Shown: in pieces, positions 42,044-49,823 of the stretch
Numbering within the stretch: the stretch's first letter is position 1
How the letters are laid out: each line of letters begins with the position of its first letter
Assembly: GCF_000157895.3 (NCBI RefSeq)
Contig: NC_022663.1
Coordinates: forward strand, 3,906,001 to 3,970,000
From: Mycobacterium kansasii ATCC 12478
GTDB taxonomy: Bacteria > Actinomycetota > Actinomycetes > Mycobacteriales > Mycobacteriaceae
Direction: 5' to 3'
DNA length: 64,000 nt
The notes under the pieces: generated by a model
The model's input: the letters and a program-made list of their open reading frames with translations, nothing else
Told to the model about the DNA's origin: nothing
Databases searched by the model: none
Translations under genes and position numbers: made by a program

Positions 42044-42415
42044 GGTCGGCTAGCTTAGGCGGGCCGACCATACGCGCCGCGCGGCGGCGGGCGCAGAACG
42101 TGGTCGGTCGGGTTGGCCCGTCGGGGCGCCCAGACCGGCCGACTGTGCATTGATGGCTTTGAGTGGGTACGGACGGTGAGCCTGGCGTCCGTGGGCCGCC
42201 GCATTCGCACTCTCGAAGCCTCCAATGCACAGTCGCATGGACTTGCCGGCCTTGGCCGATCGCCGCACTGCGTGCAGTCAATCGGCCGACTCGCGGGTCA
42301 GGGTAACCGGGCAACAGTTCCGAGCGTGGTTCAATATTCGCCGGAACATGCGCCTTCGTAGGTCAAGTCATTCGAGCTAAGTGAGCATTCGCCGGAAGGG
42401 CCCAGGGGAAGCAAT
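42044..42415. other. 372-base divergent intergenic region between def and the Rv0430 homologue
   Basis: No credible gene is seen, although short frames are open on both strands because of an imperfect inverted repeat. That repeat (42141-42234) is listed separately. The promoters of def (minus) and the Rv0430 homologue (plus) should lie here. Confidence 0.6.
42141..42234. repeat. 23-base imperfect inverted repeat with 48-base loop
   Basis: The left arm 42141-42163 (gactgtgcattgatggctttg..) pairs with the right arm 42212-42234 (ctcgaagcctccaatgcacag..), 20 of 23 positions matching and the outer 12 bases perfect. The 48-base centre has no clear structure. It resembles a small mobile or structured intergenic element; no transposase, target duplication or gene is evident. 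Confidence 0.8.
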
Positions 42416-42724
42416 ATGGACGGCGCTATGGCGCGGGCAAATCGAGCGGGGGACGACTCTGACATTGCCGAAGGTCTGACCCGTCGCGAGCACGACATCC
42501 TGGCTTTCGAACGTCAATGGTGGAAGTTCGCCGGTGCCAAGGAAGAAGCGATCAAAGAGCTGTTCTCCATGTCGGCGACACGCTATTACCAAGTGCTCAA
42601 TGCGCTGGTTGACCGGCCCGAGGCACTGGCCGCGGACCCCATGCTCGTGAAACGGCTGCGACGGCTGCGTGCCAGCCGCCAGAAGGCGCGGGCGGCGCGG
42701 CGCCTTGGCTTCGAGGTGACCTGA
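42416..42724 (+). CDS. DUF3263 protein (Rv0430-like)
   Basis: This is a 102-residue protein of the DUF3263 family, which occurs in actinobacteria. It contains a helix-turn-helix-like pattern in the centre (LTRREHDILAFERQWWKFAG, then ELFSMSATRYYQVLNALVDR), suggesting a DNA-binding or sigma-region-like fold, and a basic end (LVKRLRRLRASRQKARAARR). It matches Rv0430, upstream of virR as in M. tuberculosis. The start is ATG 42416 or, four codons later, ATG 42428; ggggaagc precedes the first. Confidence 0.88.
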   Translation: MDGAMARANRAGDDSDIAEGLTRREHDILAFERQWWKFAGAKEEAIKELFSMSATRYYQVLNALVDRPEALAADPMLVKRLRRLRASRQKARAARRLGFEVT

Positions 42725-42788
42725 CACCCGTCCACCTTTTTGACGTGCCGTTACAGGTTTCGGGCCACTCCTGGCTACAGTGGGCTCG

Positions 42789-43259
42789 ATGAACGAGCGC
42801 GTCCCCGACTCCACGGGGCTTCCCCTTCGGGCCATGGTGATGGTGCTGCTGTTCTTGGGCGTCATCTTCCTGCTGCTGGGCTGGCAAGCGCTGGGTTCGT
42901 CCGGGAAATCCGACGACGACTCGTCGCCGGTGACCAGCATGACGACCACCACGGCGCCCACCTCGACCAGCACCAAAACCCCGGCGAACCAGGCCGAGGT
43001 GCGGGTATACAACATCTCCGGCAAAGAAGGAGTCGCCGGACGTACCGCGGACCAACTCAAAGCGGCCGGCTTCAAAGTGACCGAGGTCACAAACCTCGTG
43101 GTGTCGGATGTCTCCGCCACCACCGTTTACTACGGCGACGCCGAGGGGGAGCGGGCCACCGCGGATGCGGTGGGACAGAAACTGGGAGCGCCCGTCGAGC
43201 GGCGCATCGCCGAACTCGCCGACCAGCCGCCCGGCGTCATCGTCCTCGTCACGGGTTGA
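42789..43259 (+). CDS. virR: VirR, LytR_C-domain envelope protein
   Basis: VirR (Rv0431) controls membrane vesicle release and cell-wall integrity in mycobacteria. The 156 residues comprise a short cytoplasmic N-terminus, one helix (MVMVLLFLGVIFLLLGWQAL, about 19-38), a Ser/Thr/Pro-rich linker and an extracytoplasmic LytR_C domain (VRVYNISGKEGVAGRTADQL, then FKVTEVTNL and TTVYYGD). ATG 42789 was chosen over GTG 42780 by resemblance to the M. tuberculosis N-terminus. It is followed by two hairpin repeats and sodC, as expected for this locus. Confidence 0.93.
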   Translation: MNERVPDSTGLPLRAMVMVLLFLGVIFLLLGWQALGSSGKSDDDSSPVTSMTTTTAPTSTSTKTPANQAEVRVYNISGKEGVAGRTADQLKAAGFKVTEVTNLVVSDVSATTVYYGDAEGERATADAVGQKLGAPVERRIAELADQPPGVIVLVTG

Positions 43260-43276
43260 GCCCACAGGTCACTCGG

Positions 43277-43368
43277 GCGGGTCGTGTCGACCCGCTCGGG
43301 CGCCAGGCTAGGTCTATTTGCCGGGCTTCCGAGCGGGTCGTGTCGACCCGCTCGGGCGCCAGGCTAGG
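43277..43368. repeat. Two 36-base direct repeats each containing a GC-rich hairpin
   Basis: Copies at 43277-43312 and 43333-43368 are essentially identical and 56 bases apart. Each starts with the perfect dyad gcgggtcg-tgt-cgacccgc (eight-base arms, three-base loop), followed by tcgggcgccaggctagg. They fill the virR-sodC gap, the second copy ending ten bases before the sodC start. They could work as terminators or processing signals for virR, or affect sodC translation. Confidence 0.9.
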
Positions 43369-43377
43369 CTCTCCGCT

Positions 43378-44094
43378 ATGTCTATGCCCGCCGGTCACCG
43401 CCCCGTCGTAGCCGCCACCCTGTCCGCCCTGTCCGCGGCCGCTTGCGTCGCTCTGGTAAGCGCGTGCTCGTCGCCGCAACACGCCTCCACGACACCGGGT
43501 ACCACGCCGTCGATCTGGACCGGATCACCCGCGCCGTCGGAGGGCAACGGCCATCAGGAGGGAGTGCCCGGCGCACAGGGCTTGACCACCCAGCTGCGGG
43601 CACCCGACGGTACCGAGGTTGCGACCGCGAAGTTCGAGTTCGGCAACGGATTCGCGACCGTCACCATCGTCACCACGGGCACCGGGCACCTCACCCCCGG
43701 TTTCCACGGCGTGCACATTCACCAGGCGGGCAAGTGCGAGCCCAATTCGGTCGCCCCGTCCGGCGGGGCTCCCGGCGACTTCCTGTCCGCCGGCGGGCAC
43801 TTCCAGGTGCCCGGGCGTGCCAAGGCCGGACAATCCAGTGGTGACTTGACGTCGCTGCAGGTGCGTGGCGACGGCAGCGGCACGCTGGTGACCACCACCG
43901 ATGCCTTCACCATGGACGACCTGGTGAGCGGTGAAAAAACCGCGATCATCATTCACGCCGGTGCGGACAACTTCGCCAACATCCCAGCGGACCGCTACAA
44001 CCAGGCCAACGGGACACCGGGTCCTGATCAGACCACGTTGACCACCGGTGACGCCGGCAAGCGGGTGGCGTGCGGTGTCATCGGTTCCGGCTAG
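43378..44094 (+). CDS. sodC: Cu superoxide dismutase, lipoprotein SodC
   Basis: SodC detoxifies superoxide outside the membrane. The 238 residues include a lipoprotein signal (VSAC lipobox), a low-complexity linker and a SOD domain with copper ligands in GVHIHQAGKC and GGHFQVPG, and the fourth His in IIIHAGADN. The second His of the GGHYH segment of M. tuberculosis SodC, as I recall it, is Gln here. The loss of canonical zinc-loop residues agrees with the zinc-free M. tuberculosis enzyme. The disulfide-type cysteines are present (KCEPN, VACGV). ATG 43378 has no strong ribosome site, and a hairpin ends just upstream. Confidence 0.94.
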   Translation: MSMPAGHRPVVAATLSALSAAACVALVSACSSPQHASTTPGTTPSIWTGSPAPSEGNGHQEGVPGAQGLTTQLRAPDGTEVATAKFEFGNGFATVTIVTTGTGHLTPGFHGVHIHQAGKCEPNSVAPSGGAPGDFLSAGGHFQVPGRAKAGQSSGDLTSLQVRGDGSGTLVTTTDAFTMDDLVSGEKTAIIIHAGADNFANIPADRYNQANGTPGPDQTTLTTGDAGKRVACGVIGSG

Positions 44095-45238
44095 CTCGCC
44101 GGTCAACAGGACACCCAAAAAAGGTGATGTCCGTATCGATTTCGCCCCCTCGCCCCGGCCGACCGTCGGTGTGGAATGGGAGTTCGCGCTCGTCGACGCG
44201 CAGACCCGAGATCTGAGCAACGAAGCCACCGCGGTCATCGCCGAGATCGGCGAAAACCCGCGCGTCCACAAGGAATTGCTGCGCAACACTGTCGAGGTGG
44301 TCAGCGGCATCTGTGAATGTGCCGCTGAGGCGATGGACGATCTGCGTGACACCCTGGGCTCCGCGCGCCGGATCGTCCGGGACCGCGGCATGGAGCTGTT
44401 CTGCGCCGGCACCCACCCGTTCGCGCGGTGGTCCACCCAGAAGCTCACCGACGCGCCGCGCTACGCCGAGCTGATCAAACGCACCCAATGGTGGGGCCGC
44501 CAGATGCTGATCTGGGGCGTGCACGTCCACGTCGGGATCTCGTCGGCCAACAAGGTGATGCCGATCATCTCGTCGCTGCTCAACTATTATCCGCATCTGC
44601 TGGCGCTGTCGGCGTCCTCACCCTGGTGGGGCGGTGAGGACACCGGCTACGCCAGCAACCGGGCGATGATGTTTCAGCAGCTGCCCACCGCCGGGTTGCC
44701 GTTCCAGTTCCAGACCTGGGCCGAGTTCGAAGGCTTCGTCTATGACCAGAAGAAGACCGGCATCATCGACCACATGGACGAAATCCGTTGGGATATAAGG
44801 CCTTCGCCGCATCTCGGCACCATCGAGATACGGGTGTGCGACGGCATCTCCAACTTGCGTGAGCTCGGCGCGCTGGTCGCCTTCACCCACTGCCTGGTGG
44901 TCGACCTGGACCGCCGGCTCGACGCCGGTGAGACGCTGCCCACCATGCCTCCCTGGCATGTCCAGGAAAACAAGTGGCGTGCCGCCCGCTACGGCCTGGA
45001 CGCGGTGATCATCTTGGACGCCGACAGTAACGAGCGGCTGGTCACCGAGGACCTCAACGACCTGCTGACCCGGCTGGAGCCGGTCGCCAAGTCGCTGAAT
45101 TGCGCCGACGAGCTGGCCGCGGTGGCCGAGATCCCCCGCGTCGGCGCTTCGTACCAGCGGCAGCGGCGGGTGGCCGAGGACCACGACGGCGACCTGCGCG
45201 CCGTCGTCGATGCGCTGGTTGCCGAGCTCGACATCTAA
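44075..45238 (+). CDS. Glutamate-cysteine ligase family 2 (YbdK-like) carboxylate-amine ligase
   Basis: The predicted protein (387 residues from GTG 44075; 396 from GTG 44048) belongs to the GCS2/YbdK family of ATP-dependent carboxylate-amine ligases. The body is almost identical in pattern to Rv0433: TVGVEWEFALVDAQTRDLSN, LIWGVHVHVGISSANKVMP, IRWDIRPSPHLGTIEIRVCD. The true substrate is unknown; it is not the main EgtA of M. tuberculosis. The start overlaps the end of sodC by 20 bases, and no ribosome site stands out, so the start is uncertain; the conserved part begins near VRIDFAPSPRPTVG. Confidence 0.88.
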   Translation: MSSVPASSPVNRTPKKGDVRIDFAPSPRPTVGVEWEFALVDAQTRDLSNEATAVIAEIGENPRVHKELLRNTVEVVSGICECAAEAMDDLRDTLGSARRIVRDRGMELFCAGTHPFARWSTQKLTDAPRYAELIKRTQWWGRQMLIWGVHVHVGISSANKVMPIISSLLNYYPHLLALSASSPWWGGEDTGYASNRAMMFQQLPTAGLPFQFQTWAEFEGFVYDQKKTGIIDHMDEIRWDIRPSPHLGTIEIRVCDGISNLRELGALVAFTHCLVVDLDRRLDAGETLPTMPPWHVQENKWRAARYGLDAVIILDADSNERLVTEDLNDLLTRLEPVAKSLNCADELAAVAEIPRVGASYQRQRRVAEDHDGDLRAVVDALVAELDI

Positions 45239-45329
45239 GAACCTGTTTGAGAGGGGTCCGACACTCCCCGGTACTGCGCACGCAGTACGTTCATCACCTG
45301 CCGTCGCCGCGATATCGATCTTGTCCGAC

Positions 45330-46033
45330 CGCGCCCTCAAAAAGGCTGCGGCACAACCAGCCGGCACCGGCGCGGACGGCAAAAATGTGTCAGGAAGCGG
45401 CTTCCAGGCGGGTGGTGTTGGCGATCCCGGCGGGACCGGCAGCACCGCGACCCCCAGTGGCGGCACCGGCGGCAACGGCGGCAATGCCGAACTCACCGTC
45501 GGCTCCGGCCAAGGTACAGCCATCGGCGGTCGTGATGGTGTTGGGGGTGTGGCTGTTGCCGGCGGGGCCGGCGGCAACGGCGGCAACAGCACAGTCGATG
45601 CGAACACTCAATTGTTCACGGGGGAGGCGCCGCCGGCGGCGGGGCTGGAGGTTTCGGTTCTGACGGAGTGGCTGCGGGCAGTTCCGGAGGCTCCGGCGGC
45701 CGCTCGGGTGGCCTCACCATAAAGGGGCAGCACACCGGTTTTGATACCGCATTTAGCCGTGGCGGCGGCGCTGGGGGTGATGGTGCTGATGGCGTGGGGG
45801 TGGCCGGTGGCAGCGGTGGAGCCGGTGGTGTGGGCGGTGACGGGGGGCACGGTGGTCTGTTGGCCGGTAACGGCGGTGCCGGTGGTATTGGTGGCGGCGG
45901 CGCCGGTGGTATTGGTGGCGGCGGCGGCGCCGGCGGTGCCGCTGGCACCGGGACGACGCAAAACGGCAACCCCGGTGCCGACGGTCTGCCCGGCACCGAC
46001 GGCCCCGACGGCAACCCCGGCGTGCACGGATGA
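45330..46033 (+). pseudogene. Frameshifted PGRS-type Gly/Ala-rich remnant without a PE domain
   Basis: Glycine-rich PGRS repeats (GGTGGNGGNA, GGAGGNGGNS, GGAGGDGADG and similar) run in one frame from about 45342 to 45618, and then in another frame from about 45620 to the stop at 46031-46033. The switch falls at the G run near 45620, consistent with loss or gain of a base. No PE domain or signal precedes the repeat, and no start codon with a ribosome site was found, so this looks like a decayed PE_PGRS fragment. It could be a sequencing error in part, but the missing PE domain would remain. The PGRS class is characteristic of slow-growing mycobacteria. Confidence 0.75.
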
Positions 46034-46229
46034 ACAGCCAACGCCCCGCAGCAACACCGACCGCGCGCAACTGCCCGATTTTGAGCTGCGCCACCGCCGC
46101 CGACCCCGCCGGGTAGTCCGCATCGAGATCCCGTTGCGGGCAGCCGGTCCCGTCCGCCGCTTCGGCCGCCATTTCTGCCGTTAAGGATCGAGCTATCAAC
46201 TCCCGGCTCTGTGGCCTTAGGTTTAGCTG

Positions 46230-46877
46230 ATGGCGCCTTTCGCACCGGTGGAGCTGCCCATGTTTCCGCTCGAGACGGCGCTACTGCCCGGCCAGGACCT
46301 GCCGTTGCGCATCTTCGAGCCGCGGTACACCGCGTTGGTGCGGCACTGCACCGGCAGCGGCGATCCGTTCGGAGTCGTGCTGATCTCGCGCGGACGTGAG
46401 GTCGGTGGCGGTGAAACACGTTGTGATGTAGGGACATTGGCCAATATCGAGGAATGCGCCGAGCTCGGCCTCGGCCGATACCTGTTGCGTTGCCGCACCG
46501 GCGAACGCATTCGGGTGGCCGAGTGGCTGCCCGACGATCCCTACCCGCGGGCGATCGCGCAGAGCTGGCCCGACGAACCCGGAGAACCGGTGACCGAAGC
46601 GCAATTGCTCCAACTCGAGGATCGGGTGATGGCGTTGTTCGAGCGGATCGCCTCGACCCGTGGTGCGCAGTTGCCGGGTCGCGACGAACTGCTGGGCTAC
46701 GGCCGTGCCGACTCCGAAGCAGGGCAACGTCTGTATGCGTTGGCATCCCGGATTCCGATGGGTACTGCTGATCGCTACGCGGTACTGTCGGCGCCGTCGG
46801 CAGCAGCCCGGCTGGCAGCGCTGAATGAGGCCGTCGACGCGGTGGCCGCGATAGTGGAGTTCCAGCTGTCCGAATAG
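46230..46877 (+). CDS. LON substrate-binding domain protein (Rv0434-like)
   Basis: A 215-residue protein consisting of the N-terminal domain of Lon proteases without the ATPase or protease parts. The signature is at the start (ELPMFPLETALLPGQDLPLR, then FEPRY), with ILISRG-like and LGRYLL segments and a helical second half with LEDRVMALFERIAS. It may bind misfolded proteins or act as an adaptor; no partner is known. It matches Rv0434. The start ATG 46230 lies close to the upstream PGRS remnant and 196 bases after its stop; a convergent VapC gene ends eight bases after it. Confidence 0.9.
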   Translation: MAPFAPVELPMFPLETALLPGQDLPLRIFEPRYTALVRHCTGSGDPFGVVLISRGREVGGGETRCDVGTLANIEECAELGLGRYLLRCRTGERIRVAEWLPDDPYPRAIAQSWPDEPGEPVTEAQLLQLEDRVMALFERIASTRGAQLPGRDELLGYGRADSEAGQRLYALASRIPMGTADRYAVLSAPSAAARLAALNEAVDAVAAIVEFQLSE

Positions 46878-46885
46878 CGTGCCGG

Positions 46886-47317
46886 TTATCGGTCAAGTGG
46901 GTTGGTCCACGCGAGACCGGCGAATCGGGCGAAATCAGCGTCGCTGGAATGCATCTCGGCGTTGTGCTCGATCGCGTAGGCGGCCAGTTGGACGTCGGTG
47001 GTCAGGTTGCTGGCCGTGCCGAGCTGCTCAAGCAACCCCAATGCCAGATCCAGATGGCGGGCAGACGGGATAAGAAGGTCCACGTTCGGCTGCGTAAGCC
47101 AGTCACGCACATATGCGACTGCTTCGGTCGCAGACAGGGGCTCGGTGAGGATGCGTGCGTTGGTCACGATACGCAAAAAGCCGAAAACGGCCGGGTATGT
47201 CAGCCCGATGCGCTCTTGGCTGTTGACGGTGTCGTGCCACCAGGCGTACGCGCGCCGATGCTGTGGGAAGCCCGTGATGACCGCGTACAGCAGCAGATTG
47301 ACGTCGGGGATGATCAC
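46886..47317 (-). CDS. vapC: VapC-type PIN-domain toxin
   Basis: A 143-residue PIN-domain protein, expected to be a ribonuclease toxin. The N-terminal motif MIIPDVNLLLYAV gives the first Asp (D5); later acidic residues are in TTDVQLAAYA and the SSDADFARF region near the C-terminus. The stretch YPAVFGFLRIVTNARI is typical of one VapC class. GTG 47317 overlaps the vapB stop (GTGA), the classical antitoxin-toxin order and coupling. The pair is inserted between the homologues of Rv0434 and Rv0435c. Confidence 0.9.
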   Translation of the reverse strand: MIIPDVNLLLYAVITGFPQHRRAYAWWHDTVNSQERIGLTYPAVFGFLRIVTNARILTEPLSATEAVAYVRDWLTQPNVDLLIPSARHLDLALGLLEQLGTASNLTTDVQLAAYAIEHNAEMHSSDADFARFAGLAWTNPLDR

Positions 47318-47574
47318 AGGGTCGGTCGCTTCTGGTCCAGGATCGCTTGGTCTTCCATCTCGTCGGCCAGCCGGTTGAACCCGGCAAAATCGAATCCCGG
47401 CCGCACTGCCGAGCGATGCGGCTTCAACTGATACGGCGTCCGGCGTTCCATCGGCTGCGCCAACGCTTTGCGCAGCGCGTCGTTGATGACGTGCTTCATG
47501 GGGCGGCGTTCGCGATGAACAGCCTCTTCGATCAGGCGAACGACGTCGTCGTCGAGCGTCAAAGTGGTGCGCAT
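47314..47574 (-). CDS. vapB: VapB-type antitoxin
   Basis: The 86-residue antitoxin begins MRTTLTLDDDVVRLIEEAVH, a ribbon-helix-helix DNA-binding start, followed by RERRPMKHVINDALRKAL. The C-terminal half (YQLKPHRSAVRPGFDFAGFN) is the expected toxin-binding tail. ATG 47574 is chosen by family start; ATGs at 47583, 47586 and 47595 would extend it by a few residues and cannot be excluded. It overlaps vapC by four bases. RHH antitoxins normally repress their own promoter, here probably in 47575-47618. Confidence 0.88.
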   Translation of the reverse strand: MRTTLTLDDDVVRLIEEAVHRERRPMKHVINDALRKALAQPMERRTPYQLKPHRSAVRPGFDFAGFNRLADEMEDQAILDQKRPTL

Positions 47575-47618
47575 GCCAAGCATCATGATGCCCATGGAGG
47601 CGCGCGTCAAGATGCTGG

Positions 47619-49823
47619 CTACCGGCCCTCGGTAAAGCTGCGCAATGCCGCTACCTGCAGCGGATCCAGTGAGGGGCGCACGGTTTCGCGGGCCGCCGCC
47701 AGGTCGGCGGCGGTGACGTCGGCGGCATCGATCGAACGCCGCATCGCGGTCAGCGCGGCCTCCCGCAGCAGGGCCACGCAGTCGGCGGCGCTGTACCCGT
47801 CGAGCCCGGCGGCCACCTCGTCCAGGTCGACGTCCGCGGCGAGCGGGACCGACTTGCCGGCGGTGCGCAGAATTTCGCGGCGCGCCGCCGCGTCGGGGGG
47901 TTCCACGAACACCAGGCGCTCCAGCCGCCCCGGGCGCAGCAGGGCCGGGTCGACGAGGTCGGGCCGGTTGGTGGCACCCAGCACGACGACGTCGCGCAGC
48001 GGGTTGATGCCGTCGAGCTCGGTCAGCAGCGCCGCCACCACCCGGTCGCTGACCCCGGAATCGAAGCTTTGGCCCCGCCGGGGTGCCAGCGCGTCGACCT
48101 CGTCGAGAAACACCAGGGACGGCGCGGAGTCGCGGGCGCGCCGAAACAACTCGCGCACCGCCTTTTCCGACGAGCCCACCCATTTGTCCATCAGCTCGGA
48201 GCCCTTGACCGCGTGCACGCTCAGCTGCCCGGTACTGGCCAGCGCACGCACCACGAACGTCTTGCCGCACCCGGGCGGGCCGTAGAGCAACACCCCGCGG
48301 GGCGGGTCGACACCCAACCGGGCGAAGGTGTCCGGGTGCTGCAACGGCCACAACACCGACTCGGTCAGCGCCTGCTTGGCCTCCGCCATGTCGCCGACGT
48401 CGTCGAGCGTGATGCTGCCGACGGCCACCTCTTCGCTGGCCGAGCGCGACAGCGGCCGGATGACGCTCAGCGCCCCGACGAGGTCGTCCTGGTTCAGTTT
48501 CGGTGACTGACCGTCCGCGCTGGCCCGCGAGGCCGCCCGCAGTGCCGCCTCACGCAGCAGCGCCGCCAAATCGGCAACGACGAAACCCGGTGTGCGGCTG
48601 GCAATTTCGTCGAGATCAAGGTCACCGGCGGGGACGTGCTTGAGCAGCGCTTCCAGCAACGCCCTTCGGGTGCCGGCGTCGGGCAGTGGCAGGCCGAGTT
48701 CTCGGTCCAGCAGCTCGGGCGCGCGCAGCCGGGCATCGATCTGGTCGGGCCTGGCGGTGGTGGCGATCACGGCCACGCCGTCGGTGGCCACCGCGGTGCG
48801 CAACTCGGCCAGGATCAGCGAGGCCACCGGTTCGGCGGTTGCCGGCAGCAAGGCGTCGACGTCGATGATCAGCAGCACCCCGCCGCCGTCACGCACCGCC
48901 GTGACTGCCTGCACGGCAGCGGTGACAGCCTCGAGCCGGTCTTCGGCAGCCAGCGCGCCGATCTCCGGGCCGTCCAGCTCCACCAGCCTGCGGCCGGCAC
49001 ATACCGCGCGCACCAGCGTCACCTTGCCGACGCCGGCCGGACCCGACACCAGCACCCCCAGGTTGGCGCCCGCCCCCAAGGTCTTGAGCAGGTGGGGTTC
49101 GTCGAGGGCAAGCTTGAGCCATTCGGTGAGCTTGGCCGCCTGCGGCTGGGTGCCCTTGAGCTCCTCGACCTGGATCTCCGGGGTGGCGATGCTGGCCTTC
49201 TCCGCGGCCGTCGACGCCCGGTAGGGTACACCGGCGCCCCAGGTGACCAGGGAGTTCGGCTGCACGCTGACCGGTCCTTCGGGATCGACGCCGGTCACCG
49301 TCAACAGCTCCGAGGTCCAGCTGATCCCGACCGACGCTGCCAACGCCCGGGTTGCCGCCGACGTCGAGGTGCCGGGACCCAGGTCGCGGGGCAGCAGCGA
49401 CACGGCGTCGCCGACGGTGAGCACCTTGCCGAGCAGCGCCTGGCGCAGGGTGAGCGGCGAAATCGACTGAGAGGCCAGCGTCGAGCCGCTCAACGTCACC
49501 GTCCGTGCGCCGTAGACGGTGACCGCGTTGACGAGCACCGCGGTGCCCTCCCGTACGCCCGCGTTGGACAGGGTGACGTCGTCCAGCAGGATGGTGCCGA
49601 CCGGGACCTGCGGACCGGCCATGCCCGCCACCGCCGCGGTCGTCCGGGACCCGGTCAGCGACACCGCATCCCACTCCCGGATGCCCAGGGCGGCAATGGC
49701 GCTGGGGTGCAACCGCACCACACCGCGGCGCGAGTCGACGGCCGAGGTGTTCAGCCGGGCGGTCAGCGTCAGTTGCGGGGCCCCGAGGGGGCGAGTCCGG
49801 ACCGGATCACCGGGACGCGTCAC
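47619..49823 (-). CDS. CDC48/p97-like AAA ATPase (Rv0435c-like)
   Basis: This is a 734-residue AAA protein with a CDC48-type N-terminal domain (about 1-190) and two ATPase modules. The first is degenerate: Walker A is GPAGVGKVT (K267 followed by Val, not Thr/Ser) and Walker B is LLIIDVDAL (D321-V322, no Glu). The second is canonical: GPPGCGKTF with K521 and LVFLDEVDAL with D574-E575, then a GATNRPDLVDPALLRPGRLE stretch including arginine-finger residues. It is probably a protein unfoldase or remodeller. GTG 49823 overlaps the pssA stop (GTGA); it matches Rv0435c. Confidence 0.94.
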   Translation of the reverse strand: MTRPGDPVRTRPLGAPQLTLTARLNTSAVDSRRGVVRLHPSAIAALGIREWDAVSLTGSRTTAAVAGMAGPQVPVGTILLDDVTLSNAGVREGTAVLVNAVTVYGARTVTLSGSTLASQSISPLTLRQALLGKVLTVGDAVSLLPRDLGPGTSTSAATRALAASVGISWTSELLTVTGVDPEGPVSVQPNSLVTWGAGVPYRASTAAEKASIATPEIQVEELKGTQPQAAKLTEWLKLALDEPHLLKTLGAGANLGVLVSGPAGVGKVTLVRAVCAGRRLVELDGPEIGALAAEDRLEAVTAAVQAVTAVRDGGGVLLIIDVDALLPATAEPVASLILAELRTAVATDGVAVIATTARPDQIDARLRAPELLDRELGLPLPDAGTRRALLEALLKHVPAGDLDLDEIASRTPGFVVADLAALLREAALRAASRASADGQSPKLNQDDLVGALSVIRPLSRSASEEVAVGSITLDDVGDMAEAKQALTESVLWPLQHPDTFARLGVDPPRGVLLYGPPGCGKTFVVRALASTGQLSVHAVKGSELMDKWVGSSEKAVRELFRRARDSAPSLVFLDEVDALAPRRGQSFDSGVSDRVVAALLTELDGINPLRDVVVLGATNRPDLVDPALLRPGRLERLVFVEPPDAAARREILRTAGKSVPLAADVDLDEVAAGLDGYSAADCVALLREAALTAMRRSIDAADVTAADLAAARETVRPSLDPLQVAALRSFTEGR

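Noticed and set aside
42113..42361. 82-codon frame across the def-Rv0430 spacer
   Set aside because: Openness comes from the inverted repeat, with related frames on both strands. No ribosome site or similarity.
43378..44094. Loss of function in SodC from the His-to-Gln change in GGHFQ
   Set aside because: The copper ligands remain and the changed residue is outside the canonical copper set. The M. tuberculosis enzyme is also zinc-free, so activity is plausible.
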